31,417 nt of DNA from JBDUDK01 sp040002995 (GCA_040002995.1 JBDUDK010000005.1:1-31417); one strand, 5' to 3'. Numbered from the stretch's first letter, positions 22,702-31,285 are shown. Translations and numbers: made by a program. The notes: generated by a model from the letters alone, not told the origin.

Positions 22702-23897
22702 AGCCACGCGGCGTCGGCGGCCGATTGGCGCACACAACCGTGACTGCGGAACAGGCCCAGCTCAGCTTCGGTCTGCATCGGTTGGCCGGTGCGCGTGACG
22801 CGAGGAATCTCATGGAAGCCAACGCCGCCCGCGAACCCCATGAAGTGGTACATGTAGGCGCCACCGCCGTACGCGTACGCCAGGTTCAGTTTGCTGAAGA
22901 TCGCGTACGTACCTGGTCGGGGTGTGCCCACCCGACCTGAAACCAGGTGCGTGCGCACAAGAACCTCTCCCGTGTCGACGACCCACACCTGCTGCATCCG
23001 GTTGGAGTACACGATGCGGCGGCCCGTCCCTGAGCCGGCGGGCAGCGCAGGCAGCGACGACTGGTACGCAGCGACGGAGACGGCGATCCAATAGCCGGGA
23101 CCATGCGTGCCCGAGGCGACCAGGGCAACGGCTTCGAGGCCGCCGGCTACCGAAGCACCACCCACATACGGCGCGCCGCCCATCGAGAACACACCGCCGT
23201 CGGCGCCGAGAAGCCAGAGGCCGCCGCTCGGGGCAGCCGCAGCCGCCGTGACCAGTGCGTTGAGGTTCGTCCCGACCAGCGTGCCGACATCGGCGGCGTC
23301 GCCGAAATGACGCACGTCGCCGTTATCGGCGATGAGCAAGTAACCGGCTCCGCTCGCCGAGACAACGATCGCCGTGAACGTCTCGTTGGCGTCGGCCGCC
23401 GATCCGAAGAAGATCGCGTCGCCGAAGCTGAAAATGCCACCGTCGCGACCGAGCAGCCAGTAGCCGTGGCCGGTCGGGGTGGGGGCGAGATCGATGACCG
23501 GACCGTTGAGGCGCACGGCGCCCATCGATCCGAAGAACGCGGCGTCGCCGAAGCTGAAGATGCCGCCGTCTCGACCGAGCAGCCAATAGCCGTGGCCGGT
23601 CGGCGTCGCGGAGATCGCGATGATCGGGGCGTTCAGCACACGGCCGGCCATCGATCCGTATGAGGCCACACCGACACCGGTGACGGTTCCGTCGGGGCTC
23701 GCGAGCCAATACCCGCTGCCGTCGGGCGTCGACGCGAGGTCAACGACGGCAACGCCCCCGGCGTCGCCCACGCCGAGCTCGGATGCACCACCGAACGACG
23801 AGACACTCGTGGCGATGGCGGCGCTCGCTTCGGCGGATGCGAAGGGCAGGCTCATCACCCCGGCGACGCAGGCACCAACGACGATCCTCAGACGCAT
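22656..23897 (-). CDS. L,D-transpeptidase (YkuD) with N-terminal beta-propeller-like repeats
   Basis: This protein of about 413 residues has a signal peptide (MRLRIVVGACVAGVMSLPFASAEA) and then at least five tandem repeats of about 42-47 residues, best seen as GHGYWLLGRDGGIFSFGDA. A C-terminal YkuD domain follows (about residues 280-413). The catalytic motif SHGCVR is present, with an upstream HEIPRV containing the His of the family's HGT-type motif. L,D-transpeptidases form 3-3 cross-links in peptidoglycan. The repeats resemble the GYW-DGG-FGD repeats common in actinobacterial secreted proteins and may form a propeller for cell-wall binding (inferred). A GTG directly before the ATG is an alternative start. 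The 3' end overlaps the MscS gene by 46 bases on the opposite strand. Confidence 0.88.
   Translation of the reverse strand: MRLRIVVGACVAGVMSLPFASAEASAAIATSVSSFGGASELGVGDAGGVAVVDLASTPDGSGYWLASPDGTVTGVGVASYGSMAGRVLNAPIIAISATPTGHGYWLLGRDGGIFSFGDAAFFGSMGAVRLNGPVIDLAPTPTGHGYWLLGRDGGIFSFGDAIFFGSAADANETFTAIVVSASGAGYLLIADNGDVRHFGDAADVGTLVGTNLNALVTAAAAAPSGGLWLLGADGGVFSMGGAPYVGGASVAGGLEAVALVASGTHGPGYWIAVSVAAYQSSLPALPAGSGTGRRIVYSNRMQQVWVVDTGEVLVRTHLVSGRVGTPRPGTYAIFSKLNLAYAYGGGAYMYHFMGFAGGVGFHEIPRVTRTGQPMQTEAELGLFRSHGCVRQSAADAAWLYDWASLGDTVVVLP
23401..23652. repeat. Two near-identical 126-base units in the L,D-transpeptidase gene
   Basis: Copies at 23401-23526 and 23527-23652 are in tandem with a 126-base (42-codon) period. 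The stretch that encodes GHGYWLLGRDGGIFSFGDA is almost identical in both. More diverged units flank them. This is consistent with repeat expansion by in-frame duplication. Confidence 0.75.
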
Positions 23898-23947
23898 CAC
23901 GCGTTATCGGCGCGCTAGAAAGCGGAGTGAGGATCTTTGGCAGTTCG

Positions 23948-26488
23948 TCATAGAGCCGGGTCGGCCGCCAGGGTGACGATCGTTTCGGGTTCCTCGCTTT
24001 CCTCGAGCCGGAGCGTGGCGATGCTTCCTGCCTCGATGAGATCCGTCCGAGCGGCCTCGACGCCGGCCAAGGAGGCCGACGGCGCCCGGACAACAACCAG
24101 CTCGACCGGCGAACGCATCGACCGCTTCGCCTCGGTCTTGGCTTTGCGCACGGCGCCCAGGACCCAGCCGGCCGCCGCGAGGACGGCGTCGTCGCCGTCG
24201 GCATCGAGGCGCGGCCAGGGCGCGTTGTGGATCGAGCCTTCCTGCCACCAACTCCAGACCTCGTCGCTGACGAATGGGAGAAACGGTGCAAGGAGCCGTT
24301 GGAACGTGGACAAGGCCACTTGGAGCGACGCGGTCGCGCTCGCGGCCGCGTTGTCGCCCGCCACGCCGTAGGAACGGCCTTTCACCAGCTCAACATGGTC
24401 GTCGCAGAACGACCAGAACGCCGATTCGGTCCGCTCGAGCGCGCGGGCATAGTCGAACGCGTCGAAGGCGGTCGTGGCTTCCGACACCACCCTGGCCAGG
24501 CGTGTCAGCAACGCCCGATCGACGGGGTGGGTGATCGCCGCCTCGGCCACAGGCTCGCCGTGGTTGAAGCCGAGTACGAACTTCGAGACGTTGAGCAGCT
24601 TGATCGCGAGCTTGCGTCCGATCTTCATCTGTCCTTCGTCGAACGTGCTGTCGACCCCCGGCCGAGCCGACGCCGCCCAGTAGCGCACGCCGTCTGACCC
24701 GTAGGTGTCCAAGTAGGCGATAGGCGTGACGACGTTGCCCTTCGACTTCGCCATCTTCTTGCGGTCGGGGTCGAGGATCCAGCCGGAGAGCGCGGCGTCG
24801 GACCACGGAAGCGCGCCGAGCTCGTAGTACGACCGCACCACGGTGGAAAAGAGCCACGTACGGATGATCTCGTGGGCCTGGGGCCGCATGTTCATGGGGA
24901 ACACTCGAGCAAACAGATCGTCGTCGTCGAGCCAGCGCCCGCCGACGAGAGGCGAAAGCGACGAGGTGGCCCACGTGTCCATCACGTCGGGGTCGCCCAC
25001 GAACCCGCCCGGCTGCCCGCGCTGCGACTCCGTGTAGCCCGGGGGAATGTCGGCCGATGGGTCGATGGGCAGCGCGTCCTCCGCGGGGACGATGTGCCGA
25101 TCGTGGTCGACGGTGCCGTCGGCGGTGACCGGGTACCACACAGGAAACGGCACGCCGAACTGCTGCTGGCGACTGATGAGCCAATCGCCGGTGAGACCGG
25201 CCACCCAGCTCTCGTACCGGTGGCGCATGAACTCGGGATGCCATGTGAGCTCGCGCCCAAGCTCCAAAAAGATGGCGCGCAGCTTGTCGTCGCGGCCGCC
25301 GTTGCGGATGTACCACTGCCGGCTCGTCACGATCTCGAGCGGGCGATCGCCACGCTCGTAGAACTTCACGGGATGTTTAAGCGGACGCGGATCGCCTACC
25401 AGCTCGCCGGTCTCGCGCAACAGCTCAACCACGACAGCCTGAGCCTGCTTCGTGGTCTTGCCGGCCAGCCGCGCGTAACGCGCACGCGCGTCGGCGTCGG
25501 AAATCGCGCCCGGCGGCTCTGCCAGCACGCGGCCGTCGCGACCGACGATCGCGCGTATGGGTAGATCGAGCTCGCGCCACCACGTCACGTCGGTGAGGTC
25601 GCCGAACGTGCACACCATGGCGGCGCCCGTGCCCTTTTCGGCATCGGCCAGCTCGTGAGGAAGCACCGGCACGTTCACGCCGAATAGGGGAGTGGTGACA
25701 TCCGTGCCGAAGAGGGTTTGGTAGCGCTTGTCATCGGGATGGGCGACGACGGCGACGCACGCGGCGAGAAGCTCCGGACGAGTCGTGTCGATCATCAGGT
25801 CATCGGCGCCGTCGCCCCGATGGAACGTGAGGAGGTGCGACGCGCCGGGCAGCTCTCGATCCTCGAGCTCGGCCTGCGCCACCGCGGTGCGGAAGTCGAC
25901 ATCCCAGAGCGTCGGCGCTTCCTGTTGGTAGGCCTCGCCACGCGCCAGATTGCGCAGGAACGCCACCTGGGAAACCTTCGTGGGACGGTCGTCGATCGTC
26001 TTGTAGAGGTAGTTCCAGTCGACGGAAAGCCCCAGCCGGCGAAACAGCTCCTCGAACGCGACCTCGTCGGCGGCGACGAGCTGCCGGCAGAGCTCGGTGA
26101 AGTTACGCCGGCCGACGTCGATCGGTGGCGAATGGGGCTCGTCGGGTGGCTGGAACGTGGGGTCGTACGGGAGCGATGGATCGCAACGGACTCCGTAGTA
26201 GTTCTGCACTCGACGGATCGTCGGCAGGCCGTTGTCGTCCCAACCCATCGGATAGAAGACGGCCTTGCCGCGCATGCGTTGGTAGCGGGCGATGGTGTCC
26301 GTGTGGGTATAGCTAAAAACGTGGCCGACGTGGAGCGAGCCCGACACCGTTGGCGGAGGGGTATCGATCGCGAAGACCTCTGACCGTTGACGGGTGCGGT
26401 CGAAGAGGTAGACGCCGTTCGCGTCCCACTCCGCGATGAAGCGCCGTTCGAGGCCTTCGAGCGTGGGCTTGTCGGGGACGCGGGCCAT
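23948..26488 (-). CDS. valS: Valine--tRNA ligase
   Basis: This class I aminoacyl-tRNA synthetase of 846 residues fits ValRS. The HIGH-type motif is GSLHVGHVFSYTHTD, followed by MGWDDNGLPTIRRVQNYYG. An editing (CP1) domain is present (MIDTTRPELLAACVAVVAHP is its conserved core). The KMSKS-type motif is KKMAKSKGNVVTP. The C-terminal anticodon-binding domain ends FLPFVSDEVWSWW and a tail. ATG 26488 (MARVPDKPTLEGLERRF) is chosen; the frame stays open about 125 codons upstream, but that stretch is divergent, opposite the cupredoxin gene, and reads as unlike protein. A TACCGT hexamer (26505-26500) is 11 nt upstream of the start. The N-terminal layout resembles a short ValRS form found in some Actinobacteria. 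Confidence 0.95.
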   Translation of the reverse strand: MARVPDKPTLEGLERRFIAEWDANGVYLFDRTRQRSEVFAIDTPPPTVSGSLHVGHVFSYTHTDTIARYQRMRGKAVFYPMGWDDNGLPTIRRVQNYYGVRCDPSLPYDPTFQPPDEPHSPPIDVGRRNFTELCRQLVAADEVAFEELFRRLGLSVDWNYLYKTIDDRPTKVSQVAFLRNLARGEAYQQEAPTLWDVDFRTAVAQAELEDRELPGASHLLTFHRGDGADDLMIDTTRPELLAACVAVVAHPDDKRYQTLFGTDVTTPLFGVNVPVLPHELADAEKGTGAAMVCTFGDLTDVTWWRELDLPIRAIVGRDGRVLAEPPGAISDADARARYARLAGKTTKQAQAVVVELLRETGELVGDPRPLKHPVKFYERGDRPLEIVTSRQWYIRNGGRDDKLRAIFLELGRELTWHPEFMRHRYESWVAGLTGDWLISRQQQFGVPFPVWYPVTADGTVDHDRHIVPAEDALPIDPSADIPPGYTESQRGQPGGFVGDPDVMDTWATSSLSPLVGGRWLDDDDLFARVFPMNMRPQAHEIIRTWLFSTVVRSYYELGALPWSDAALSGWILDPDRKKMAKSKGNVVTPIAYLDTYGSDGVRYWAASARPGVDSTFDEGQMKIGRKLAIKLLNVSKFVLGFNHGEPVAEAAITHPVDRALLTRLARVVSEATTAFDAFDYARALERTESAFWSFCDDHVELVKGRSYGVAGDNAAASATASLQVALSTFQRLLAPFLPFVSDEVWSWWQEGSIHNAPWPRLDADGDDAVLAAAGWVLGAVRKAKTEAKRSMRSPVELVVVRAPSASLAGVEAARTDLIEAGSIATLRLEESEEPETIVTLAADPAL

Positions 26489-26575
26489 GGTGGGCCGACA
26501 CGGTAGCGGGATGGCTTTGTCGGACTCGTGCCAGTTCGGGTTCAGAGCTGGGTCGATCCTGCCGATCCTCACGCG

Positions 26576-27247
26576 GTGCGCCGGATACTCGCTCTTGCAG
26601 TCGTCGGGTTCGTGCTCGGGCTCGGCGCCGCGGCGGGAGCCGAGGGCGACAGCGTCACGGTGGGTATCTCCAACCAGGCGTATACACCCGTCATCGCCAC
26701 GATCCACTCCGGCGGAACCGTCACCTGGGTCAACGACGACGAGGAGACGCATTCGGTCTTCATTGAGGCCATCGGTTCCGACCATCTCGTGGCGCCGGGC
26801 GCGACCTACTCCTACACGTTCGGCGACGCGGGGGAGTTCACCTACCACTGCAGCCTGCACAACCACGCGGGCAAGATCGTCGTGGCCGCGGTGGTAGCGA
26901 CCACCCAGCCGCCTCCGCCCAAGCCCGTGACGACCACGGTGCCCACGACCCTCCCCGCGACAACGACAGCGACGACTGTCGCGACGATGGTTCCCACCAC
27001 GGCGGGGCCGACCACCGCACCTCCGGTCACGACCGCAGCCGCCACCACCACAACGGTGACCGTGCCGACTACGCCGGCGGTGACCGACTCCACTACCGCC
27101 CCCGTCGGTGCGATCGATGACGGTGCCGGCGGTGGCCTTCCCTCAGCCGCGCTGATCGGCGGCGGGGGAGTCGGCGCGGCGCTTGGGGTCGGAGCGGGTT
27201 TCTTGATTCAGCGGCGCGTCGGCAGGCGAGCCGCGGACGGCGCATAG
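26576..27247 (+). CDS. Secreted cupredoxin-domain protein with Thr-rich stalk and C-terminal anchor
   Basis: This 223-residue protein has a signal peptide (MRRILALAVVGFVLGLGAAAGAEG), one plastocyanin/amicyanin-like domain (about residues 24-105), a Thr/Pro/Ala-rich linker and a C-terminal hydrophobic helix followed by basic residues (FLIQRRVGRRAADGA), so it is probably anchored outside the membrane. Copper ligands: His59 (EETHSVF), Cys92 and His95 (YHCSLHNHAGK). The Met normally three residues after the second His is absent; His97 or no axial ligand takes its place. I chose GTG 26576 because it gives a compact signal peptide; a GTG at 26528 adds 16 residues. It is divergent from valS and is probably an electron-transfer or copper-handling protein. 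Confidence 0.82.
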   Translation: MRRILALAVVGFVLGLGAAAGAEGDSVTVGISNQAYTPVIATIHSGGTVTWVNDDEETHSVFIEAIGSDHLVAPGATYSYTFGDAGEFTYHCSLHNHAGKIVVAAVVATTQPPPPKPVTTTVPTTLPATTTATTVATMVPTTAGPTTAPPVTTAAATTTTVTVPTTPAVTDSTTAPVGAIDDGAGGGLPSAALIGGGGVGAALGVGAGFLIQRRVGRRAADGA

Positions 27248-27279
27248 GCAATCCCCGCGGCCTCCGCCGAGCGGCCCGT

Positions 27280-27285
27280 TACCGT
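27280..27285 (+). promoter_or_regulatory. Candidate -10 hexamer for leaderless cysS
   Basis: TACCGT lies 6 nt before the cysS ATG (27292), the spacing expected if transcription begins at the start codon. No Shine-Dalgarno is visible. No convincing -35 was found 17 nt further upstream. Confidence 0.4.
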
Positions 27286-27291
27286 TGACGC

Positions 27292-28653
27292 ATGATCCGT
27301 CTGCACGACAGCGCCACCGAGGAGGTCAGGGAGCTCGCGCTACGCGAGCCCGGCACCGTGGGCATGTATGTGTGTGGACCCACCGTCTACGGGCCGCCGC
27401 ATCTGGGTCACGGCCGCTTCTCGCTGGTGTTCGACGTGCTGCGTCGTTACCTCGAATGGAGCGGACTCAACGTCCGCTACGTGTCGAACATCACCGACAT
27501 CGACGACCGGATCATCGAGCGGGCCAACAAAGAAGGGCGCGACTCCTCCGAGATCGCGGAGAAATGCGAGACGGTGTGGTGGCAGGCGATGGACGCGCTC
27601 GGCGTGAAGCGGCCCACGATCGATCCCCACGCCACGGCATACGTCGATGAGATGGTCGATCTCGTACGCGGTCTGGTCGACATCGGCCGCGCGTACGTCA
27701 CCGACGACGGCGTGTACCTCTCGGTCCGCACGGTCGAGGACTACGGCCTTCTCGCGCACCAGTCGATCGACGACCTCCTCGCTGGGGGCGGCGATCGCGA
27801 GGTCGTTGGCGCCGAACACAAGCGCGACCCCGGCGACTTCGCGCTCTGGAAGTTGGCCAAGCCGGGCGAACCGTCGTGGTCGTCGCCGTGGGGCGACGGA
27901 CGGCCGGGTTGGCATACCGAATGCGTCGTGATGTCGCTCGATCTTCTCGGCGAGGGTTTCGACCTGCACGGCGGGGGACAGGATCTCGCGTTCCCGCACC
28001 ACGAGAACGAACGCGCGCAGGCCGTCGCCCTCGGCAAGCGGTTCGCGCGGCACTGGGTCCACAACGGGTTCGTCGTCGACGCCACCGGCGAGAAGATGTC
28101 GAAGTCGCTCGGCAACTTCACGAACCTGCTCGATCTGGTGGAGACCGTTGATCCGAGGGCCTACCGCCTCCTCGTGCTCCAGGCGCACTACCGCTCGCCG
28201 ATCACGGTCGACCGCGACACCATCGGACGCGCCGAGCGGTCGCTTGCGGGACTCGACTCGTTCGCGCGCCGTACGCAGTCACTGCTGCAGAAGGCTCCCG
28301 ATCCCGAGGTCCTCGAGCGATTCACGGCACTCATGGACAACGACCTCGACACACCCGGAGCGATGGCGTTGGTGTTCGACACCATCCGGCGGGCGAACGC
28401 CCTGCTCGACGACGGCGATGTGACTCGCGGCGCCGTCCTCTCCGCCACGGTGCGTTCGATGTGTGAGGCGGTCGGCCTCGAACTGCGCACGGTCGATGAA
28501 GTGCCGGCGGCCGTGCTCGATCGGGTCGCCGCGCTCGACGCCGCGCGGGTAACGAAAGACTTCGCCACCGCCGACGCGCTGCGCGCCGAACTACAGGCGG
28601 GCGGGTGGGTCGTGGAGTCCACCAAGGCGGGCACGATCGTGCACCGCGCCTGA
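27292..28653 (+). CDS. cysS: Cysteine--tRNA ligase
   Basis: This 453-residue class I synthetase charges tRNA-Cys. Visible: MYVCGPTVYGPPHLGHGR (zinc Cys and HIGH-type motif), NITDIDDRIIERANKEG, the zinc and substrate region GRPGWHTECVVMS, then DLHGGGQDLAFPHHENERAQ and the KMSKS motif in GEKMSKSLGNF. The C-terminus has the DALRAELQAGGWVVEST segment typical of CysRS. MshC, the mycothiol ligase, is a close paralogue in Actinobacteria. The CysRS-like length (about 450 versus about 410) and the C-terminal DALR-type part favour CysS. The MFS gene begins about 31 nt downstream. Confidence 0.93.
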   Translation: MIRLHDSATEEVRELALREPGTVGMYVCGPTVYGPPHLGHGRFSLVFDVLRRYLEWSGLNVRYVSNITDIDDRIIERANKEGRDSSEIAEKCETVWWQAMDALGVKRPTIDPHATAYVDEMVDLVRGLVDIGRAYVTDDGVYLSVRTVEDYGLLAHQSIDDLLAGGGDREVVGAEHKRDPGDFALWKLAKPGEPSWSSPWGDGRPGWHTECVVMSLDLLGEGFDLHGGGQDLAFPHHENERAQAVALGKRFARHWVHNGFVVDATGEKMSKSLGNFTNLLDLVETVDPRAYRLLVLQAHYRSPITVDRDTIGRAERSLAGLDSFARRTQSLLQKAPDPEVLERFTALMDNDLDTPGAMALVFDTIRRANALLDDGDVTRGAVLSATVRSMCEAVGLELRTVDEVPAAVLDRVAALDAARVTKDFATADALRAELQAGGWVVESTKAGTIVHRA

Positions 28654-28684
28654 AGTTGACTCGGCGCCGCCGTACATCGAACGC

Positions 28685-29869
28685 TTGTCACTCGTGAGCC
28701 GCCCCGGCGACCGAGCCGCCACGAAGCGCCCGCTGCCTGCCGGCTTCTTCACCATCTGGACGACGGTGGCCCTCGATCTCGTGGGGTTCGGAATCGTCGC
28801 CCCCTTGCAGGGGCTCTACGTCGAACGACTCGGCGCGTCACCGACCACGGTCGGTTTTCTGTTCGCCTCGTTCTCGCTCGCCCAGTTCGTCTTCGCTCCG
28901 GTGTGGGGGCGGATCTCCGACCGCATCGGCCGCAAGCCGGTCATCATCGTGTCGCTGTTCGGCACCGCGATCGGCTCGTTTCTCACGGGCGCGTCGAGCG
29001 TGCTGTGGCTCGTGTTCCTCGGACGCATCATCGACGGCGCGTCCGGAGGAAGCGTGTCGGTCGCGCAAGCCGCGGTCACCGACGTTGCCAGCGACGAGGA
29101 CCGCCCCCACCTGCTCGGCTTACTCAGCGCCGCGTTCGGTGTCGGCTTCGTGCTCGGACCGGCGATCGGCGGACTGGCCGCGCTGGGTGGACCCCGCGTG
29201 CCCTTCTTCGTGGCCGGAACGATCGCGCTTGTCAACGCGGTCGCGGCGATCAAGCGGCTGCCGGAGACGTCGACCGCGTCGCAGCGCGCCGCCGACGCGC
29301 GTGCGCCCCGAATTCGCGAGGGCCGCCGGCACCAACTCCTGCAACTCGCGGCCATCGGCTTCATCGCCACGAGCGCCTTCAGCATCTTCGAGGCCACGTT
29401 CGCGCTGTTTGCCGAGCATCGCTTCTCGCTCGGCTCGCCCGGTGTGGCGGCGGTGTTCGTTGGCATCGGCCTCGGGCTTGTGGCCGTGCAGGGCGGTGCC
29501 ATCCGACCCATGACGAACGCGATCGGCGCCGTGGGCTCCCTACGTGCCGGTCTGATGATCAACGTCGTGGGTCTCTTGCTGCTGGCCGCGTCGAAGCACT
29601 GGGCCCTGCTGGTACCCGCGCTCGTGTTGCTCGTTGCTGGCCAAGGGCTGGCCGCGCCATCACTGACGGCGACGGTGGCGCGGGTCTCCGATCCGTCTCG
29701 GCGCGGCGAGGCGCTCGGCTTCCAGCAGGGCGTCAGCGCCATCGCGCGCGTCGTCGGCCCCGCCATGGGCGGCGCGCTGTTCCAGCACGCGGGAGTCCCC
29801 GTGCCGTACGTCGTCGGGGCGGGGATGGTGTTCGCCGCCGCCGCTCTGGCGTTCACGTTCGTGACTTGA
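28685..29869 (+). CDS. MFS transporter (TetA/multidrug-type)
   Basis: This protein of about 394 residues has some 12 hydrophobic segments and belongs to the major facilitator superfamily. The signature between helices 2 and 3 is present as GRISDRIGRKPVI, and the helix-5 motif as GAAFGVGFVLGPAIGG-like (AFGVGFVLGPAIGGLAA), typical of DHA1 drug:proton antiporters such as TetA. The TTG at 28685 is the longest start and follows a TACATC hexamer at 6 nt. The GTG at 28694 (VSRPGDRAATKRPL) is an equally reasonable choice. Substrate cannot be inferred. It is 31 nt after cysS but may have its own transcript. Confidence 0.87.
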   Translation: MSLVSRPGDRAATKRPLPAGFFTIWTTVALDLVGFGIVAPLQGLYVERLGASPTTVGFLFASFSLAQFVFAPVWGRISDRIGRKPVIIVSLFGTAIGSFLTGASSVLWLVFLGRIIDGASGGSVSVAQAAVTDVASDEDRPHLLGLLSAAFGVGFVLGPAIGGLAALGGPRVPFFVAGTIALVNAVAAIKRLPETSTASQRAADARAPRIREGRRHQLLQLAAIGFIATSAFSIFEATFALFAEHRFSLGSPGVAAVFVGIGLGLVAVQGGAIRPMTNAIGAVGSLRAGLMINVVGLLLLAASKHWALLVPALVLLVAGQGLAAPSLTATVARVSDPSRRGEALGFQQGVSAIARVVGPAMGGALFQHAGVPVPYVVGAGMVFAAAALAFTFVT

Positions 29870-29894
29870 TCGTCCGGTTACCCGTCGGTAACTT
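29866..29894 (+). promoter_or_regulatory. Candidate promoter with operator-like inverted repeat for the acyl-CoA dehydrogenase
   Basis: TTGATC (29866-29871) is followed after 17 nt by TAACTT (29889-29894), with the ATG at 29901 6 nt after the hexamer, so transcription may begin at the start codon. Within the spacer and reaching into the -10 lies a perfect inverted repeat, GTTACC-CGTC-GGTAAC (29877-29892). A repressor bound there would block the promoter. The -35 overlaps the MFS stop codon. Confidence 0.5.
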
Positions 29895-29900
29895 ACGCGG

Positions 29901-31121
29901 ATGCCCCCCTACGATTTTTCGCTCCATCTCAACGAGGACCAGCTCCAGATTCAGAAGTGGGTGCACGACTTCGCCGAAGGGGTCGTGCGGCCGGCGGCCC
30001 ACGAGTGGGACGAGCGGGAAGAGTTTCCGTGGCCAATCGTGCAGGATGCGGCCAATATCGGGCTCTATTCGTTCGAGTTCATGGCCAACGCCGTAAGCGA
30101 TCCGACGGGGTTGACGCTGCCTCTTGCCATCGAAGAGTTGTTTTGGGGTGACGCTGGGATCGGGCTGGCCATTTTCGGCTCGGGCCTCGCCGCCGCGGGA
30201 ATCACAGGCAACGGGACTCCTGAGCAGATCATGGAGTGGGTACCGCAGTGCTACGGCACGACCGACAAGGTGATGCTCGGCGCGTTCTGTGTGAGCGAAC
30301 CCGATGCCGGCTCCGACGTCTCGTCGCTTCGGACGCGAGCGGTGTACGACGAGGCGAACGACGAGTGGGTGCTGAACGGCACCAAGGCGTGGATCACCAA
30401 CGGCGGCATCGCCGACGTGCACGTGGTCGTCGCAACGGTGGACCCCACGCTGAAAGCGAAGGGACAGGCGTCGTTCGTGGTACCGCCTGGTACGACGGGT
30501 CTGTCGATGGGGCAGAAGTACGCGAAGCACGGAATCCGGGCGTCGCACACGGCTGAGGTCGTTCTCGACGACGTCCGCGTGCCGGGTCGCTGCCTGCTCG
30601 GTGGCAAGGACAAGCTCGAAGCCAAGCTGGCCCGCGCCCGTGAGGCCGGTCATTCCGGCGAGAAGCAACCGGCGATGGCGACGTTCGAGGCGACCCGGCC
30701 GTCGGTCGGTGCCCAGGCGCTCGGCATCGCCAGGGCGGCCTACGAGTTCGCGCTCGACTATGCGAAGGAGCGCAAGGCCTTCGGCAAGCCGATCATCATG
30801 AACCAGGCAATCGCGTTCAAGCTCGCCGACATGTGCATGGAGATCGACGCCGCCCGTCTCTTGGTGTGGCGCGCCGCGTGGCTGGGGCGGAACGGCGGGT
30901 ACCAGCACGGCGAGGGATCGATGTCGAAGCTCAAGGCGGGCGAAGTCGCCGTATGGGCCACCGAACAGGCGATCCAAATCCTCGGCGGCTACGGCTACAC
31001 ACGTGAGTATCCCGTCGAGCGCTGGCACCGCGACGCCAAGATCTACACGATCTTCGAAGGCACGTCAGAGATCCAGCGCCTGGTGATCGCAAGAGCGATC
31101 AGCGGACTGCGCATCGAGTGA
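29901..31121 (+). CDS. Acyl-CoA dehydrogenase
   Basis: This 406-residue protein belongs to the acyl-CoA dehydrogenase family (FAD-dependent alpha,beta-oxidation of an acyl-CoA thioester, electrons passed to ETF). Visible: CVSEPDAGSDVSSLRTRA, WVLNGTKAWITNGGIAD (FAD region), the C-terminal segment ILGGYGYTREYPVERWHRDAK and IFEGTSEIQRLVIAR, whose Glu is the position of the catalytic base in many family members. The chain length of the substrate cannot be told. It lies alone after an MFS gene. Its ETF acceptor might be the one encoded at 2022-5329, although a general ETF elsewhere is more likely. Confidence 0.92.
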   Translation: MPPYDFSLHLNEDQLQIQKWVHDFAEGVVRPAAHEWDEREEFPWPIVQDAANIGLYSFEFMANAVSDPTGLTLPLAIEELFWGDAGIGLAIFGSGLAAAGITGNGTPEQIMEWVPQCYGTTDKVMLGAFCVSEPDAGSDVSSLRTRAVYDEANDEWVLNGTKAWITNGGIADVHVVVATVDPTLKAKGQASFVVPPGTTGLSMGQKYAKHGIRASHTAEVVLDDVRVPGRCLLGGKDKLEAKLARAREAGHSGEKQPAMATFEATRPSVGAQALGIARAAYEFALDYAKERKAFGKPIIMNQAIAFKLADMCMEIDAARLLVWRAAWLGRNGGYQHGEGSMSKLKAGEVAVWATEQAIQILGGYGYTREYPVERWHRDAKIYTIFEGTSEIQRLVIARAISGLRIE

Positions 31122-31159
31122 CCATCTAGGCAGCTCAGATGCACTTTTGTTCGTCGTGA

Positions 31160-31285
31160 GCGGAGGCGTCCCTCTCGTCCACTCGCGAGCGCGAGACGAG
31201 CGGAATGGGCGCGCGGCTCGACTCGCTCGAGCGGCACCTGCAACGCACCGCCAAACCGATCCCCCCGAGTTCAAAGCAAACCTGA
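31160..31285 (+). pseudogene. Possible ArsR-type regulator C-terminal remnant
   Basis: One plus frame, open from 31160 to a TGA at 31283-31285, ends MGARLDSLERHLQRTAKPI, which resembles the C-terminal helix (W-EARLDALERHL) of ArsR-family regulators that pair with SRPBCC genes. The TGA overlaps the next ATG as TGATG, the usual coupling for such pairs. Upstream of 31160 the frame is closed by stops and no DNA-binding domain is seen. It could be a decayed gene, a sequencing error zone or a chance match. Confidence 0.35.

Noticed and set aside
26489..26866. N-terminal extension of valS by about 125 codons
   Set aside because: The extension lies across the divergent cupredoxin coding region and has no synthetase-like sequence. 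The start at 26488 gives the expected N-terminus.
27292..28653. MshC (mycothiol cysteine ligase) instead of CysS
   Set aside because: The length of about 453 residues and the C-terminal DALR-type segment fit CysS better than the shorter MshC.
31150..31200. Inverted repeat CTCGTC...GACGAG near the right edge as a terminator for the acyl-CoA dehydrogenase
   Set aside because: The loop is long, there is no T-tract, and the sequence may belong to the decayed ArsR coding region.
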